Assembly: GCA_020060845.1 (NCBI GenBank)
Contig: JAGUZK010000060.1
Location: forward strand, 1-59,159
Direction: 5' to 3'
DNA: 59,159 bases
From: Candidatus Woesebacteria bacterium
GTDB taxonomy: Bacteria > Patescibacteriota > Microgenomatia > UBA8517
The number at the start of each line of letters is the position of its first letter. Position 1 is the stretch's first letter. Made by a program: the position numbers and the translations under genes. Under the pieces are notes generated by a model, which did not search any database, was not told where the DNA came from, and saw nothing but the letters and a program-made list of their open reading frames with translations. Positions 49,516 to 58,582 of the stretch are shown piece after piece.

Positions 49516-50349
49516 TCAGTCTCTTAACACATAAATTTCCTGTCCGTAATTACTGATTGATACCATTTCACCCTCCCCCCGCAACACTCGTTCAAAAGGA
49601 TAGCAGTATTTGCAACCCCCCTTCGGGCAGTTAAAATGATCTAGTTTCCTAGCTAATACAATTCTTTGGGCAATCTTTGATATTTTTTCTTCGGCTTCAG
49701 CCTTTATTGGAAGTGGCTTTTGTTTAGGAAAAGGATCACGATCTAGGTACCAGTAGCTTAATTTCGAGATGGGTCTTTTTTGTAAATTTAGTGCGAGTAG
49801 GTAATATATTGGGAGCTGCAGTGAGTCCTCCCCCTCTTCAAGTTTACCGGTCTTAAAATCAATAAGATGGACAGAATTCGAGCTTTCAATGTATTCAATC
49901 CAATCGATTTTACCGCATAAGATTATGTTCTCCTCCTCAGAAAACCAAAAGTAAGGTAACCCATCATCTGATTTTAGTCTTATTGCCTTATTGATGATTG
50001 GTCCCGGGTTTTCTTCGATGTTTTTTAGCATTAATATGCCCCTTTGCTTATATTCTTCTTCAGTTTGCTTATCAAAAAAGCCTCCCAGCTTTCCTTCTAC
50101 TTTTTTCCATGCTTCCTCAAAGAGGGTTGAAAGTGGTTTTTTTAGCCTCTGGTCAACAGGAAGATCGGATAGGGATTCAATCACTTCGTGTGTCGCTTGG
50201 CCTAGAGCAAGTGATGGTGTCATGATGGTGAATTTACGACCGGTTTTTGGACTTTTGTAGATGTTGCGAAGATAATATAAACGAGGACATTTGAGGTAGT
50301 CAGATATTGAGCTATGAGAAAGCCAAACCGCTTTGTATTTATCTTTCAT
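49516..50349 (-). CDS. RecB/Cas4-like PD-(D/E)xK nuclease with Fe-S-type cysteines
   Basis: 277 aa from the ATG at 50349; a longer ORF upstream only reads through tRNA genes. Nuclease motifs: DWIEYIES and LIDFKTGK (D...DxK) and QLPIYYLLAL (QxxxY). Cysteines at the two ends (YLKCPRLYYL; NCPKGGCKYCYPF) fit the iron-sulfur cluster of Cas4/AddB-type exonucleases. No CRISPR or cas genes are near, so a DNA-repair exonuclease is more likely than adaptation. It sits in a cluster of tRNA genes. Confidence 0.85.
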   Translation of the reverse strand: MKDKYKAVWLSHSSISDYLKCPRLYYLRNIYKSPKTGRKFTIMTPSLALGQATHEVIESLSDLPVDQRLKKPLSTLFEEAWKKVEGKLGGFFDKQTEEEYKQRGILMLKNIEENPGPIINKAIRLKSDDGLPYFWFSEEENIILCGKIDWIEYIESSNSVHLIDFKTGKLEEGEDSLQLPIYYLLALNLQKRPISKLSYWYLDRDPFPKQKPLPIKAEAEEKISKIAQRIVLARKLDHFNCPKGGCKYCYPFERVLRGEGEMVSISNYGQEIYVLRD

Positions 50350-50352
50350 CTG

Positions 50353-50426
50353 TGGACGCGCCAGGGTTCGAACCTGGGACCTTTCGGATGTAAACCGAAC
50401 GCTCTGGCCAGCTGAGCTACGCGTCC
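50353..50426 (-). tRNA. tRNA-Val(TAC)
   Basis: 74 nt: acceptor GGACGCG/CGCGTCC, anticodon loop TTTACAT. Nearly identical to tRNA-Val(GAC) at 32419 outside the anticodon arm. No encoded CCA. Confidence 0.94.
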
Positions 50427-50427
50427 G

Positions 50428-50509
50428 TGCGCGGGACAGGACTTGAACCTGCAAGGATTACTCCACAGCCTCCTCAAGACTGCGCGTCTACCAATTTCGC
50501 CACCCGCGC
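50428..50509 (-). tRNA. tRNA-Leu(GAG)
   Basis: 82 nt: acceptor GCGCGGG/CCCGCGC, anticodon loop TTGAGGA in CAGTC/GGCTG, long variable arm. Two bases from tRNA-Val(TAC). Confidence 0.92.
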
Positions 50510-50534
50510 TTGGAATACCTTAAAGTTGGCCGTG

Positions 50535-50621
50535 TGCCGAAGGCGGGACTTGAACCCGCACGCTCGTTTTATGAGCACACGCTCCTGAAGCGTGCCTGTC
50601 TGCCAATTTCAGCACTTCGGC
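50535..50621 (-). tRNA. tRNA-Leu(CAG)
   Basis: 87 nt: acceptor GCCGAAG/CTTCGGC, anticodon loop TTCAGGA in CACGC/GCGTG, long variable arm. No encoded CCA. Confidence 0.92.
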
Positions 50622-50651
50622 CTAGAAGGTATTATATCAAATAAGCATAAT

Positions 50652-51722
50652 CTAAATAAACTTAATTTGCATACCTTCTTGGACTTTTGTTGTGAGTGAT
50701 ACCTCTTGGCCTGCAAACTTTGCACCGCTACCCCAAATCCTAGCTTTGGTAACGCTTTCAGCAAAATTCTCGCCAATCATATGTGCTACCTCGTCTAAGG
50801 TGAAACCGCGTTTGACAACTAATGGGCTAGCATTGTTGGGTCGATCGTCTTTTCCTATAAGATAGACACGGATAAAATCAAGGCTTTGCCAAATCTTTTC
50901 TTTTAACTCACCAATTCCATTCCCCTCCTTTGCGCTAATAAGAAGTAAATCATCGTCTGAAGTCACATTTGCAAATTCATCTGACTTGTTCAGTACACTT
51001 ATGCTTTTAATATAAACTCGGTTTGGAGATAAAGCATCAATCAATGAATCAATACTGACATTCTCATCAAGACTTATTTCAGCATTTTTCACACCCATCT
51101 CCAAAGCAATTCTTTTAATAGATTCAATTGGGAGATTTTGCTTAATGTTTGTTTTTATTTGAACTCCTCCCGAGGTATGTTTTACAATCCTTATTTTTGG
51201 AGGAGTTTTATTTAGTCTAATTCCATTTCTCTCAAGGGATACTTTTAATCTCTGGATAGTCTGTGGCCTTTTAATATCGCTGATAAGTATAATAAGATCT
51301 GACCCTCTTGCAACTGAAAGCACTTCTTTACCCCTACCTTTACCTTCCTCTGCACCCTCGATGAGTCCAGGAACATCAAGAATTTGAATTTTTGCATCTT
51401 TGTAATACATCATCCCAGGAATGACCGAGACCGTAGTAAAAGCATATGGAGCAACCTTACTTTGTGCATTAGTAAGCCTATTGAGCAATGTCGATTTCCC
51501 AACAGATGGAGGCCCAATCAAAACTGCCGTTGCGTCCCCCTGCTTTTTGACTGCATACCCCACTCCTCCACCCGATTTTTTACTTGCATGCTCAAGTAAC
51601 TTGTCCCTAAGCCTAGCAAGGCGTGCTCGAAGAAGACCAATGTGGTGTTCAGTGCCTTTATGATAGGGTGTTTCTCTGATTTCTTTCTCAATTGACGCGA
51701 TCTGATCTTCAATTTCTGTCAT
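50652..51722 (-). CDS. DRG-type GTPase with TGS domain (archaeal/eukaryotic type)
   Basis: 356 aa. The N-terminus EKEIRETPYHKGTEHHIGLL then RARLARLRDKLLEHA is the hallmark of DRG proteins (developmentally regulated GTPases) of Archaea and Eukarya. The G domain has GPPSVGKST at 70-78, LDVPGLIEGA (G3), NKSD (G4) and ISAKEGNG (G5); a TGS domain ends it (FTLDEVAHMIGENFAESVTK). Likely ribosome- or translation-linked. Bacterial Obg has a different N-terminal domain, so this is not Obg. Transfer or ancient sharing is implied. Confidence 0.85.
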   Translation of the reverse strand: MTEIEDQIASIEKEIRETPYHKGTEHHIGLLRARLARLRDKLLEHASKKSGGGVGYAVKKQGDATAVLIGPPSVGKSTLLNRLTNAQSKVAPYAFTTVSVIPGMMYYKDAKIQILDVPGLIEGAEEGKGRGKEVLSVARGSDLIILISDIKRPQTIQRLKVSLERNGIRLNKTPPKIRIVKHTSGGVQIKTNIKQNLPIESIKRIALEMGVKNAEISLDENVSIDSLIDALSPNRVYIKSISVLNKSDEFANVTSDDDLLLISAKEGNGIGELKEKIWQSLDFIRVYLIGKDDRPNNASPLVVKRGFTLDEVAHMIGENFAESVTKARIWGSGAKFAGQEVSLTTKVQEGMQIKFI

Positions 51723-51748
51723 AACTTCAAATTATATCTTAATTTGGG

Positions 51749-51754
51749 TATAAT
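51749..51754 (+). promoter_or_regulatory. -10 box for tRNA-Arg(TCG)
   Basis: TATAAT about 30 bases before the tRNA 5' end, implying a short 5' leader. No good -35. Confidence 0.4.
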
Positions 51755-51785
51755 CTGAATTATATAGGGAAGATATCTCTATCTA

Positions 51786-51858
51786 GCACCCGTAGTTCAA
51801 TGGATAGAACGCTGGTCTTCGGAACCAGATGTTGAGGGTTCGACTCCCCCCGGGTGCA
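51786..51858 (+). tRNA. tRNA-Arg(TCG)
   Basis: 73 nt: acceptor GCACCCG/CGGGTGC, anticodon loop CTTCGGA in CTGGT/ACCAG. Discriminator A; no CCA encoded. Confidence 0.94.
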
Positions 51859-52204
51859 CAAATTTAATTTTGCATTTTTGCTAAAACATGAATATTGTTC
51901 CAAGAAAAGTTGATAATTTGTTCTAATGTAATTAAAAAGGAAAAAGCGGAGATTGGAGGAAGTAGAGAAGGTATGAAAATAATTTTGACATACAAGACAG
52001 AAGATCACAACAATATTTTTAAGGCATGAGACGAATTTCGTAAAAATAACCGTAACAAATGTCCTTTACAGTCGTTCTGTAGGAAAAGGATTTTTATGAC
52101 TGGAAATGTGGCGGGCAGTCTGCGGGCAGCCTCTTGAAAAATAACAACTACACTTCTTCATTGATTTGCTAAATATCAAGTTTAATAAAAATTATTGGGT
52201 AAAA
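51859..52204 (+). other. Intergenic region between tRNA-Arg and the MgtA-like gene
   Basis: About 350 bp. A weak 18-codon ORF (51974-52030, MKIILTYKTEDHNNIFKA) with a fair GAAGG ribosome site continues, past its UGA, for another 34 codons or so in the same frame and may be a decayed gene next to the tRNA. Tandem GCGGGCAG copies occur near 52115. No integrase was seen. Confidence 0.35.
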
Positions 52205-52233
52205 TTGTAAACTCTGTTTATCATGGCTATTAT
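52205..52233 (+). promoter_or_regulatory. Promoter of the MgtA-like gene, near-leaderless
   Basis: TTGTAA (52205-52210), 17-base spacer, TATTAT (52228-52233). The predicted start falls at about 52240, two bases before the ATG at 52242, so the mRNA would be leaderless. Confidence 0.45.
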
Positions 52234-52241
52234 TATATTTA

Positions 52242-54800
52242 ATGGAGAAAAGTGTTTGGTTGCATGACTCAGACTTCAATAAATTGACTGCAAGACCTGG
52301 AATCAACCCCACAGGATTAAGTAGTAAGGAGGCATATTCAAGGCTCAAAACATATGGAGAAAATGAGCTTCGTGCTAAAAATAGGCTTCAAGTCTTCATT
52401 GGATTATTTATCAAACAATTTAGTAATTTACTTATTTTAGTATTGATTTTTGCCTCAGTTTTATCTTTTTTGCTTGGTCAGAACGTAGACGCTTTGGTAA
52501 TTTTGTTTTTAGTAATTATAAGTGGTGTTTTTGGCTTCATGCAAGAATATAAGGCTGAAAACTCAATTGAAAAAATTAGAAAATATTTAAGTAACCGTTG
52601 TAGAGTCCTAAGAGATGGAAGCTGGATAGAGCTAAATAGCCAGTTTTTGGTCCCCGGTGATATTGTCCAACTAAGATCTGGAGATAGGGTGTCAGCTGAT
52701 ATTAGGCTTTTTGAGGCACAAGGATTAACTGTCAATGAATCAATTATTACAGGCGAGTCACTCCCTGTTGAAAAGGGCAAGTCTCATTCTAGCAATCTTC
52801 AAGATCAATCCTCACAAAGGAATGTGGTTTATGCCGGTTCAACAATATTTTCAGGGTCTGGTAAAGGTGTAGTTGTTGCAACTGGAAGCCGGACATTTTT
52901 TGGAAGAAGTCAGGAGAAATTTGTGAGAGATGTTTCAGAAAGTGATTTTGAGAAGCAAATAAAGGTATTTGGTGGCTTTATTTTTAAGGTGATTGCTATT
53001 ATGACGCTAGCTATTTTTTTGATGAATTCGATATTGGGAAAGAACGTTTTTGGTTCTTTTTTGTTTGCCATTGCCTTGGCTATTGGGGTTACTCCCGAGA
53101 TGCTTCCTGCGATAATTACTGTCTCTCTTTCTCGCGGTGCACTTAAGATGTCTGAAAAGAAGGTCATAGTTAAACGGCTATCAGCAGTTGAAAATCTTGG
53201 TAATATGGACACGCTTTGTATGGATAAAACTGGTACCTTGACCGAAGGCAGGTTTTCTTTGATTGGACTAGTTGACATCCAAGGGAAAGTATCCCACAGG
53301 AAGCTGTTGAAAGAGGCCTTGATCTGTACTACCCGCTTTGCAATAGGATCTGATCAATTAACATATGATCCTCATGATAGTGCAATTTGGGTCTACGCCA
53401 AAGGAAAGTCTAAGAAAATACTATCTGATGTGAAATTTATAAACGAAAATACGTTTGATTATCAAAGAAGACGTATGAGTGTTTGCTATAAGGAGGACGG
53501 CAAACACTTTTTAGTTACTAAAGGATCTGTTCAATCAATTCTTAGTTGTTGTTCGAGAGTCAACTTGGGCAAAAGAAGCACGAAGATGACAAAAAGTTAC
53601 ATCAACAAAATTGTAGATATAAGTGATAGATATGATCTGGAGGGTTATCGCGTATTGGGATTAGCAAAGAAACGCCTCTTAAAAGCTAATTCTTCAAAAG
53701 AGGACGAAAGCAAAATGGAATTCTTGGGATTTTTACTTTTTAAGGACCCTGTTAAAGAGTCTGCAAGAGAGATTATTAATAGGTTTGAGTCTTTAGGTGT
53801 TGGATTAAAGATAATAAGCGGTGACAGCTTGGCTATATGTACAAGCGTTGCAAGGCAGGTTGGTCTTGATTTTTCTGAAGATGAGGTGATAACAGGAGAA
53901 GAACTTTCAAGACTCGATGAAAGTAACTTTAGCGCCGCTTGTAGGGAGAAAAAGGTATTTGCAAGGGTTTTTCCTGAGCAAAAGTATGCTATTGTTAGGT
54001 CTTTAAATTACGAAGGTCATATTGTTGGCTTTTTAGGAGATGGAATCAATGACGTTGGGGCCCTAAAAGAAGCTGATGTTGGCATTTCTGTAGATAGTGG
54101 AAGCGATATTACAAAAGATGTGAGTGATATTGTGCTTTTGCAAAAAGACCTTAATGTACTGTCTGTTGGAATTGAAATGGGAAGGAAAACATTTGCAAAT
54201 ATAATGAAATATATCTTAAATACAATCTCAGCGAATTATGGGAACATGTTCACTGTTGCAGTCTCATCACTTTTCATCAGGTTTATTCCACTTCTTCCGA
54301 GCCAAATACTTCTTAACAATTTTGTAAGTGATATTCCCCTTTTTGCAGTGGCAACCGATAATGTTGATAGTGATATGCTCAAAAAACCGAGGGGATGGAA
54401 TATTAATTATATTATGAAATTTATGATTTCGTATGGCTTTGTCAGTTCATTTTTTGATTTAATGCTTATAGTACCAATGATCTTTTTTTTGAATACTCCG
54501 CCTCAAGTTTTTAGAACAGCTTGGTTTGTTGAGTCATCTATCTCTGAGATACTTGTTACGTTTGTCATTAGAACTAGGCTCCCTTTCTACAAAAGTAGGC
54601 CTTCAAGCTTTCTGGTCGCACTAAGCATGGCATCGATCATTTTTGTGATATTTATGCCATTTTTAGGCTGGCGATTATTTCAGTTTGAGTCTTTGTCCTC
54701 TATTATATGGCTTTTGATCTTTGGAGATCTTGTGCTCTATTTTCTTATAACGGAGTTTGCCAAAAGAAAATTTTTTTCAGAAATGGAAAAGATTAATTAG
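52242..54800 (+). CDS. mgtA: Magnesium-type P-type ATPase (MgtA/MgtB-like)
   Basis: 852 aa. Phosphorylation motif DKTGTLTEG with Asp328; actuator TGESLPVEKG; membrane motif GVTPEMLPAIITVSLSRGA, the TPEMLP signature of type IIIB Mg2+ ATPases; GDGINDVGALKEADVGISV is the hinge. Ten membrane helices are expected; the last cytoplasmic loop includes DNVDSDMLKKPRGWN. It should import Mg2+ at ATP cost. The N-terminal extension is short. Alternatives in the P2/P3 groups are less likely because of TPEMLP. Confidence 0.9.
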   Translation: MEKSVWLHDSDFNKLTARPGINPTGLSSKEAYSRLKTYGENELRAKNRLQVFIGLFIKQFSNLLILVLIFASVLSFLLGQNVDALVILFLVIISGVFGFMQEYKAENSIEKIRKYLSNRCRVLRDGSWIELNSQFLVPGDIVQLRSGDRVSADIRLFEAQGLTVNESIITGESLPVEKGKSHSSNLQDQSSQRNVVYAGSTIFSGSGKGVVVATGSRTFFGRSQEKFVRDVSESDFEKQIKVFGGFIFKVIAIMTLAIFLMNSILGKNVFGSFLFAIALAIGVTPEMLPAIITVSLSRGALKMSEKKVIVKRLSAVENLGNMDTLCMDKTGTLTEGRFSLIGLVDIQGKVSHRKLLKEALICTTRFAIGSDQLTYDPHDSAIWVYAKGKSKKILSDVKFINENTFDYQRRRMSVCYKEDGKHFLVTKGSVQSILSCCSRVNLGKRSTKMTKSYINKIVDISDRYDLEGYRVLGLAKKRLLKANSSKEDESKMEFLGFLLFKDPVKESAREIINRFESLGVGLKIISGDSLAICTSVARQVGLDFSEDEVITGEELSRLDESNFSAACREKKVFARVFPEQKYAIVRSLNYEGHIVGFLGDGINDVGALKEADVGISVDSGSDITKDVSDIVLLQKDLNVLSVGIEMGRKTFANIMKYILNTISANYGNMFTVAVSSLFIRFIPLLPSQILLNNFVSDIPLFAVATDNVDSDMLKKPRGWNINYIMKFMISYGFVSSFFDLMLIVPMIFFLNTPPQVFRTAWFVESSISEILVTFVIRTRLPFYKSRPSSFLVALSMASIIFVIFMPFLGWRLFQFESLSSIIWLLIFGDLVLYFLITEFAKRKFFSEMEKIN

Positions 54801-54825
54801 AATTTGGTGCTAGATAAGAGAGAAA

Positions 54826-55428
54826 TTATCTAGAAAAGTTTGGTAGTCTGTAGGTGTCTTCGAAATAGACTGGCAATGTCAAATCTGCACCTGGCACTGT
54901 CACTTGAGACCCACGACTGAGTTGGGTGGGAGAGGTAAAAGTATAAACACGGTTGGCACTGGATACAACAACTTGTCTTAATTCCGCTAGCCTTCCTGGC
55001 AAATTATCTTTTGACCAATACGCCTCAAAAGGGTTGGGACTTCTCGAGCGTTGATTTTCATATAAAATCTGCATAGCAACAAACTGTAGTGATGTTTTGC
55101 ATATGCTTATTCCGCGTAAACTGACTATATTCGAAAATTTAATCTCCCATCCAGAAGTGTAATACGGCTGATTGTCGACAAGTTGAACCTCAAATCTAAC
55201 ATACCACATTCCATCTGACTCTTTTTCAATTTGGCCTTGATAGATGCGACAGCCATTATATTCAGGAAAAGAAGGATAGAGATTGGAGTTGTCTTCACAA
55301 GCGCCTTTTATAAGTCTTAATGTTTCTTCTCTGACAGATTGAAAGATGGGGTCTAATGGTTGGCCTTCTGAAAAGTTGCTTTTTCGATAATCAGAATCTA
55401 TTCTCCTAATTAATTCTTTGACTCTCAT
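54826..55428 (-). CDS. Hypothetical protein
   Basis: 200 aa, soluble, beginning MRVKELIRRIDSDYRKSNF. Mixed alpha/beta content with WYVRFEVQLVDNQPYYTSGW in the middle and two Cys (GACEDN, NGCRIY). No family recognised. It is followed on the same strand by nothing and preceded by tRNA-Gly at 8 bp. Convergent with the MgtA-like gene. Confidence 0.5.
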   Translation of the reverse strand: MRVKELIRRIDSDYRKSNFSEGQPLDPIFQSVREETLRLIKGACEDNSNLYPSFPEYNGCRIYQGQIEKESDGMWYVRFEVQLVDNQPYYTSGWEIKFSNIVSLRGISICKTSLQFVAMQILYENQRSRSPNPFEAYWSKDNLPGRLAELRQVVVSSANRVYTFTSPTQLSRGSQVTVPGADLTLPVYFEDTYRLPNFSR

Positions 55429-55435
55429 GTTCAGG

Positions 55436-55506
55436 AGCGGGATACGGGAGTCGAACCCGTCTTTGCTCCTTGGAAGGGAGCTGTTGAACCGCTCAACTAA
55501 TCCCGC
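55436..55506 (-). tRNA. tRNA-Gly(TCC)
   Basis: 71 nt: acceptor GCGGGAT/ATCCCGC, anticodon loop CTTCCAA in GCTCC/GGAGC, discriminator T. CCA is not encoded. Confidence 0.92.
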
Positions 55507-55600
55507 TTAATTACACTTAAATATTATATTTTTTTTAACTTTGTTATTCAATAATTGAATGTTTTGGGTTCCTTTTCTTGTTTTGTGGTAAAATTTGGTT

Positions 55601-56299
55601 GTGAAAAACAACATTTATTTTATTTCCTTTGGTAAAGGAAAAACGGCTTTGATTTTTCTTCATGGCTGGCAGCAAAATGGAAAATCATTTTTGAGTCTTG
55701 TTCCTTATCTTTATAAAAGTTACAAAATTTATCTGCTTGATATGCCAGGTTTTGGGAAATCGCCATTTAACCCCGATTTGAAAAACTCTTATGATTATGC
55801 GGATCTAATTTATTTTTGGATCAAGAGAAAAAGGATTTCAAAACTTGTCTTGGTAGGCCATTCTTTTGGTGGAAAGGTGGCAAGTTTAGTAGCTAGCCGT
55901 TATCCAAGTTTGTTGAAGAGTTTAATACTCGTTTCATCTTCCGGAATACTGCATCCTCGATTTTATTATCCATTTCTGCCTTTGCTAAAGAGGGTTCCTT
56001 TTTTTTGTGGGTTTAGAGATTTATTGCTAAGCCGAGACTACAAAGAAGCGGGGGTAATACTTCCTGTTTTTAAGAATATAGTGAAGGAGGATCTAAGAGA
56101 TGATTTTGCTAAAATAAAAACTCCTACTTTGATATTGTGGGGAGAAGACGATAAAGAATTACCAGTTCAAGATGCCTATGTTATTAATAGTCTTATTAAA
56201 GGTTCTTGCATTAAAATAATAAAAGGCGCAGGCCACTTTCCTTTTGTTGACAATCCTAAAAGGATAGCTTCTCTTATAGATAATTTTATAAAGAAATGA
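55601..56299 (+). CDS. Alpha/beta hydrolase
   Basis: 232 aa from GTG at 55601 (a TTG six bases upstream is possible). Oxyanion segment LIFLHGWQQNGKSF, nucleophile elbow VGHSFGGK, acid in LWGEDDKELP, and His in KGAGHFPFVDNP: a complete catalytic triad of the classical fold. Substrate unknown. Its stop overlaps the next ATG (ATGA), so it is coupled to the MurF-like ligase; a cell-wall related role is possible. Confidence 0.85.
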   Translation: MKNNIYFISFGKGKTALIFLHGWQQNGKSFLSLVPYLYKSYKIYLLDMPGFGKSPFNPDLKNSYDYADLIYFWIKRKRISKLVLVGHSFGGKVASLVASRYPSLLKSLILVSSSGILHPRFYYPFLPLLKRVPFFCGFRDLLLSRDYKEAGVILPVFKNIVKEDLRDDFAKIKTPTLILWGEDDKELPVQDAYVINSLIKGSCIKIIKGAGHFPFVDNPKRIASLIDNFIKK

Positions 56300-57459
56300 T
56301 GATAAATTTGAGAAAATTACTTTATCTTTTACAGCTTGAAGAGTATCAAACAGAAAGGTATTACAAATGGCTTGAAAAAAACAAAATTGACTCTCTTGAG
56401 GAAATAAAGAAAAAATTGGTTTTTACTCCTAGGATTATTTTAACTTTCCCCATCTCTTTTCTACTTCTGCCATTTTTAGGTCAAGAAAAGGCTGTTGGCA
56501 CATCAAATAAGATTATAGGTATTACTTTCAGGTTATTGGAAGAAATTATTGTATCTTTAGCAAAAATAAAGTTATCTTTTCACCCGAAACTTAAAAGGAT
56601 AGTTATCGCAGGTAGTTATGGTAAGACTACATTTAAAGAAAAGCTAGCCTTTGTTCTTGAAAAAAAATACAATATTCTTAAAACGCCGGGAAATATTAAT
56701 ACAAGGGTAGGAATAGCCTCCTTGATTCTTAAGAATTTGAGCAAAAAACACCAAGTTCTTATTCTGGAAGCTGGAGCCTATAAAAAAGGAGAAATCAGAA
56801 AAATCTGCGAGCTTGTTAGGCCTGATTATGGTGTTATAACCATATTTGGCTGGATGCACCTTGAGAGGTTTGGAAGCTTGAAAAATATAAAAGAAGCTAA
56901 ATCGGAGTTAATTCCTTTTATTTCGGATAAGAACAATCTTTTTGTTCCAAAGTTATCCCATAGTTTTATAGATTTTGATAAGACGATAGAAAAAATAGGC
57001 TCATCTATGAAAATTAGTCTGAAAGATATAAGAGAAAGATTAGGAAATTTTCCAGGTGTTGCCCATAGAGTTGAGGAAAAGAAAGAAAACAAAAATATTT
57101 TGGTAATTGATGATTCTTATAATTCAAATCCTCTTGGTTTTAAGAGAGCTGTTGACAAGCTCAAAGGTTACAAAGGGCAGAAAATATTGATAACGCCGGG
57201 CATGATAGAGCTTGGAAAAGAGCAGTACAGATTGAACTTTGAGGCAGCACAATATGCTGCTAATTTTGTAGACATATTTGTGATTGTTGGGGATACAAAT
57301 AAGAAGGCTTTGTGGAGAGGAGCAAATTCAGCTAAAAATAAAGATCTAAAAATTTTGTTTGCAGACAGTAAAAGCAACATTCAGGATTGGCTTATGCCGC
57401 ATATTAGACCACCAGCAGTTATTTTAATTGAAAACGAGTTGCCGGATCACTATTTTTAA
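56296..57459 (+). CDS. murF: MurF-like Mur ligase with N-terminal membrane segment
   Basis: 387 aa. P-loop IAGSYGKTTFKEK at about 105-116, NILKTPGNINTRVGIAS (MurF-type), catalytic Glu in LILEAGAYKKGEI, and IDDSYNSNPLGFKRAVDKL from the C-terminal domain. MurF adds D-Ala-D-Ala to UDP-MurNAc-tripeptide. Unusual: an extra N-terminal region with a membrane helix (ILTFPISFLLLPFLG) in place of the normal substrate domain. It lies tail-to-tail with ddl, which makes its substrate, the two stops overlapping by 4 bp. Confidence 0.8.
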   Translation: MMINLRKLLYLLQLEEYQTERYYKWLEKNKIDSLEEIKKKLVFTPRIILTFPISFLLLPFLGQEKAVGTSNKIIGITFRLLEEIIVSLAKIKLSFHPKLKRIVIAGSYGKTTFKEKLAFVLEKKYNILKTPGNINTRVGIASLILKNLSKKHQVLILEAGAYKKGEIRKICELVRPDYGVITIFGWMHLERFGSLKNIKEAKSELIPFISDKNNLFVPKLSHSFIDFDKTIEKIGSSMKISLKDIRERLGNFPGVAHRVEEKKENKNILVIDDSYNSNPLGFKRAVDKLKGYKGQKILITPGMIELGKEQYRLNFEAAQYAANFVDIFVIVGDTNKKALWRGANSAKNKDLKILFADSKSNIQDWLMPHIRPPAVILIENELPDHYF

Positions 57460-58577
57460 AGCTTTGTTTTCTCGAGAATCTTGCTTCTGAATGAAAAAGA
57501 TACTGACGCGTTCTCTTTCTTCCTTTCAAGCGCAATGGATACCATTTCGTCTAGCATTTTCTTTGGTTCAACACCACTTGCTTGCCACAGATAAAAGGCC
57601 AGAGATCCAGGTATTGTATTTATTTCATTTATATAGAATTTTTTTGTTTTTGGCTGATAAAGAAAATCAATTCTTGCCATTCCAAAGGCACCAATCTCTC
57701 TGAATGCTATTTTAGCGGCCTCCTGAATTTTTTTGGAAATATTGTCTGGGATAGGAGCAGGTACTATTCTTGAAAGTCCGGCCATTCCTTTTGTCTTTCC
57801 CCCTTTCAAATACTTTTCTTGAAAAGATAAGAATTCATCCTCAATAATAGGCTGTTCGCAAACAGAAGTCTTTAATTCATAGCCTCCCATAACCGCACAG
57901 TTGATATCAACTGATTGCTCAATACCTTGCTCGAGTAGAATTTTATGGTCGAATTTAGAAGCTTTTTTAATAGCTTTTTCCAATTCGTTTCTGTTTTTTA
58001 CTTTAGTTATACCTACGCTTGAACCACAGTTTGCTGGCTTTACAAATATTGGATATTTTAATTTCTTCTCAATCGTTTTTATTGTCTTTTTTTTGTTTTC
58101 TTCAAATTCATTGTCCCAGAACCAAACAAAGGGGCATGCAGGTAGATCTATTTCAGCAAACAATTCTTTTGATAAAACTTTATCCATGCCCAAGACGCTT
58201 CCTGATACTCCGCAACCGGTGTAAGGAATATCATAGAAGTCAAGCAGTCCCTGGATTTTACCGTCTTCTCCAAATGCACCATGCATTATCAGTAAAGCTA
58301 CATCTATTTTTATTATTCTCCTTAAAAGTTTTCCTGCTTTTATACCGCCTTTAACAAACTCAATTTTGTTATCATTTTTAATAGTTTTTTCAATAAAAGT
58401 GCTTAAATCTTTTTTTCTAGGCCACTTGCAAAGGAGGGGGTTATTGTCATGATCAAGGTAAATAAGGTACGGCTTATATTTTTTCTTATCTATCCAGTCA
58501 AGAGCTTGGACGGCTGAGATTATTGAAACTTCATGCTCAGCTGACCTTGCCCCAAATATTACAGCAAGGTTAATCAT
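57456..58577 (-). CDS. ddl: D-alanine--D-alanine ligase
   Basis: 373 aa from the ATG at 58577 (a GTG seven codons upstream is possible). Start LAVIFGARSAEHEVSIISA is the Ddl signature; HGAFGEDGKIQGLLDFYDIPYTG and KPANCGSSVGITKVKN are ATP-grasp contacts; MARIDFLYQPKTKKFYINEINTIPGS is the metal-binding end. It makes the D-Ala-D-Ala for cell-wall stem peptides. A small ORF lies just upstream on the same strand. Confidence 0.95.
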   Translation of the reverse strand: MINLAVIFGARSAEHEVSIISAVQALDWIDKKKYKPYLIYLDHDNNPLLCKWPRKKDLSTFIEKTIKNDNKIEFVKGGIKAGKLLRRIIKIDVALLIMHGAFGEDGKIQGLLDFYDIPYTGCGVSGSVLGMDKVLSKELFAEIDLPACPFVWFWDNEFEENKKKTIKTIEKKLKYPIFVKPANCGSSVGITKVKNRNELEKAIKKASKFDHKILLEQGIEQSVDINCAVMGGYELKTSVCEQPIIEDEFLSFQEKYLKGGKTKGMAGLSRIVPAPIPDNISKKIQEAAKIAFREIGAFGMARIDFLYQPKTKKFYINEINTIPGSLAFYLWQASGVEPKKMLDEMVSIALERKKENASVSFSFRSKILEKTKL

Positions 58578-58582
58578 ACTTT

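Noticed and set aside
50350-50454. 35-residue N-terminal extension of the RecB-like nuclease
   Set aside because: It only translates tRNA-Val and tRNA-Leu genes; the ATG at 50349 is the natural start.
51760-52008. 82-aa minus-strand ORF over tRNA-Arg(TCG)
   Set aside because: Part of it is the complement of the tRNA; no start signal.
54799-54816. 15-base sequence AATTTGGTGCTAGAT shared with 32141
   Set aside because: A single 15-base match in a window of this size is expected by chance, and no longer similarity surrounds it.
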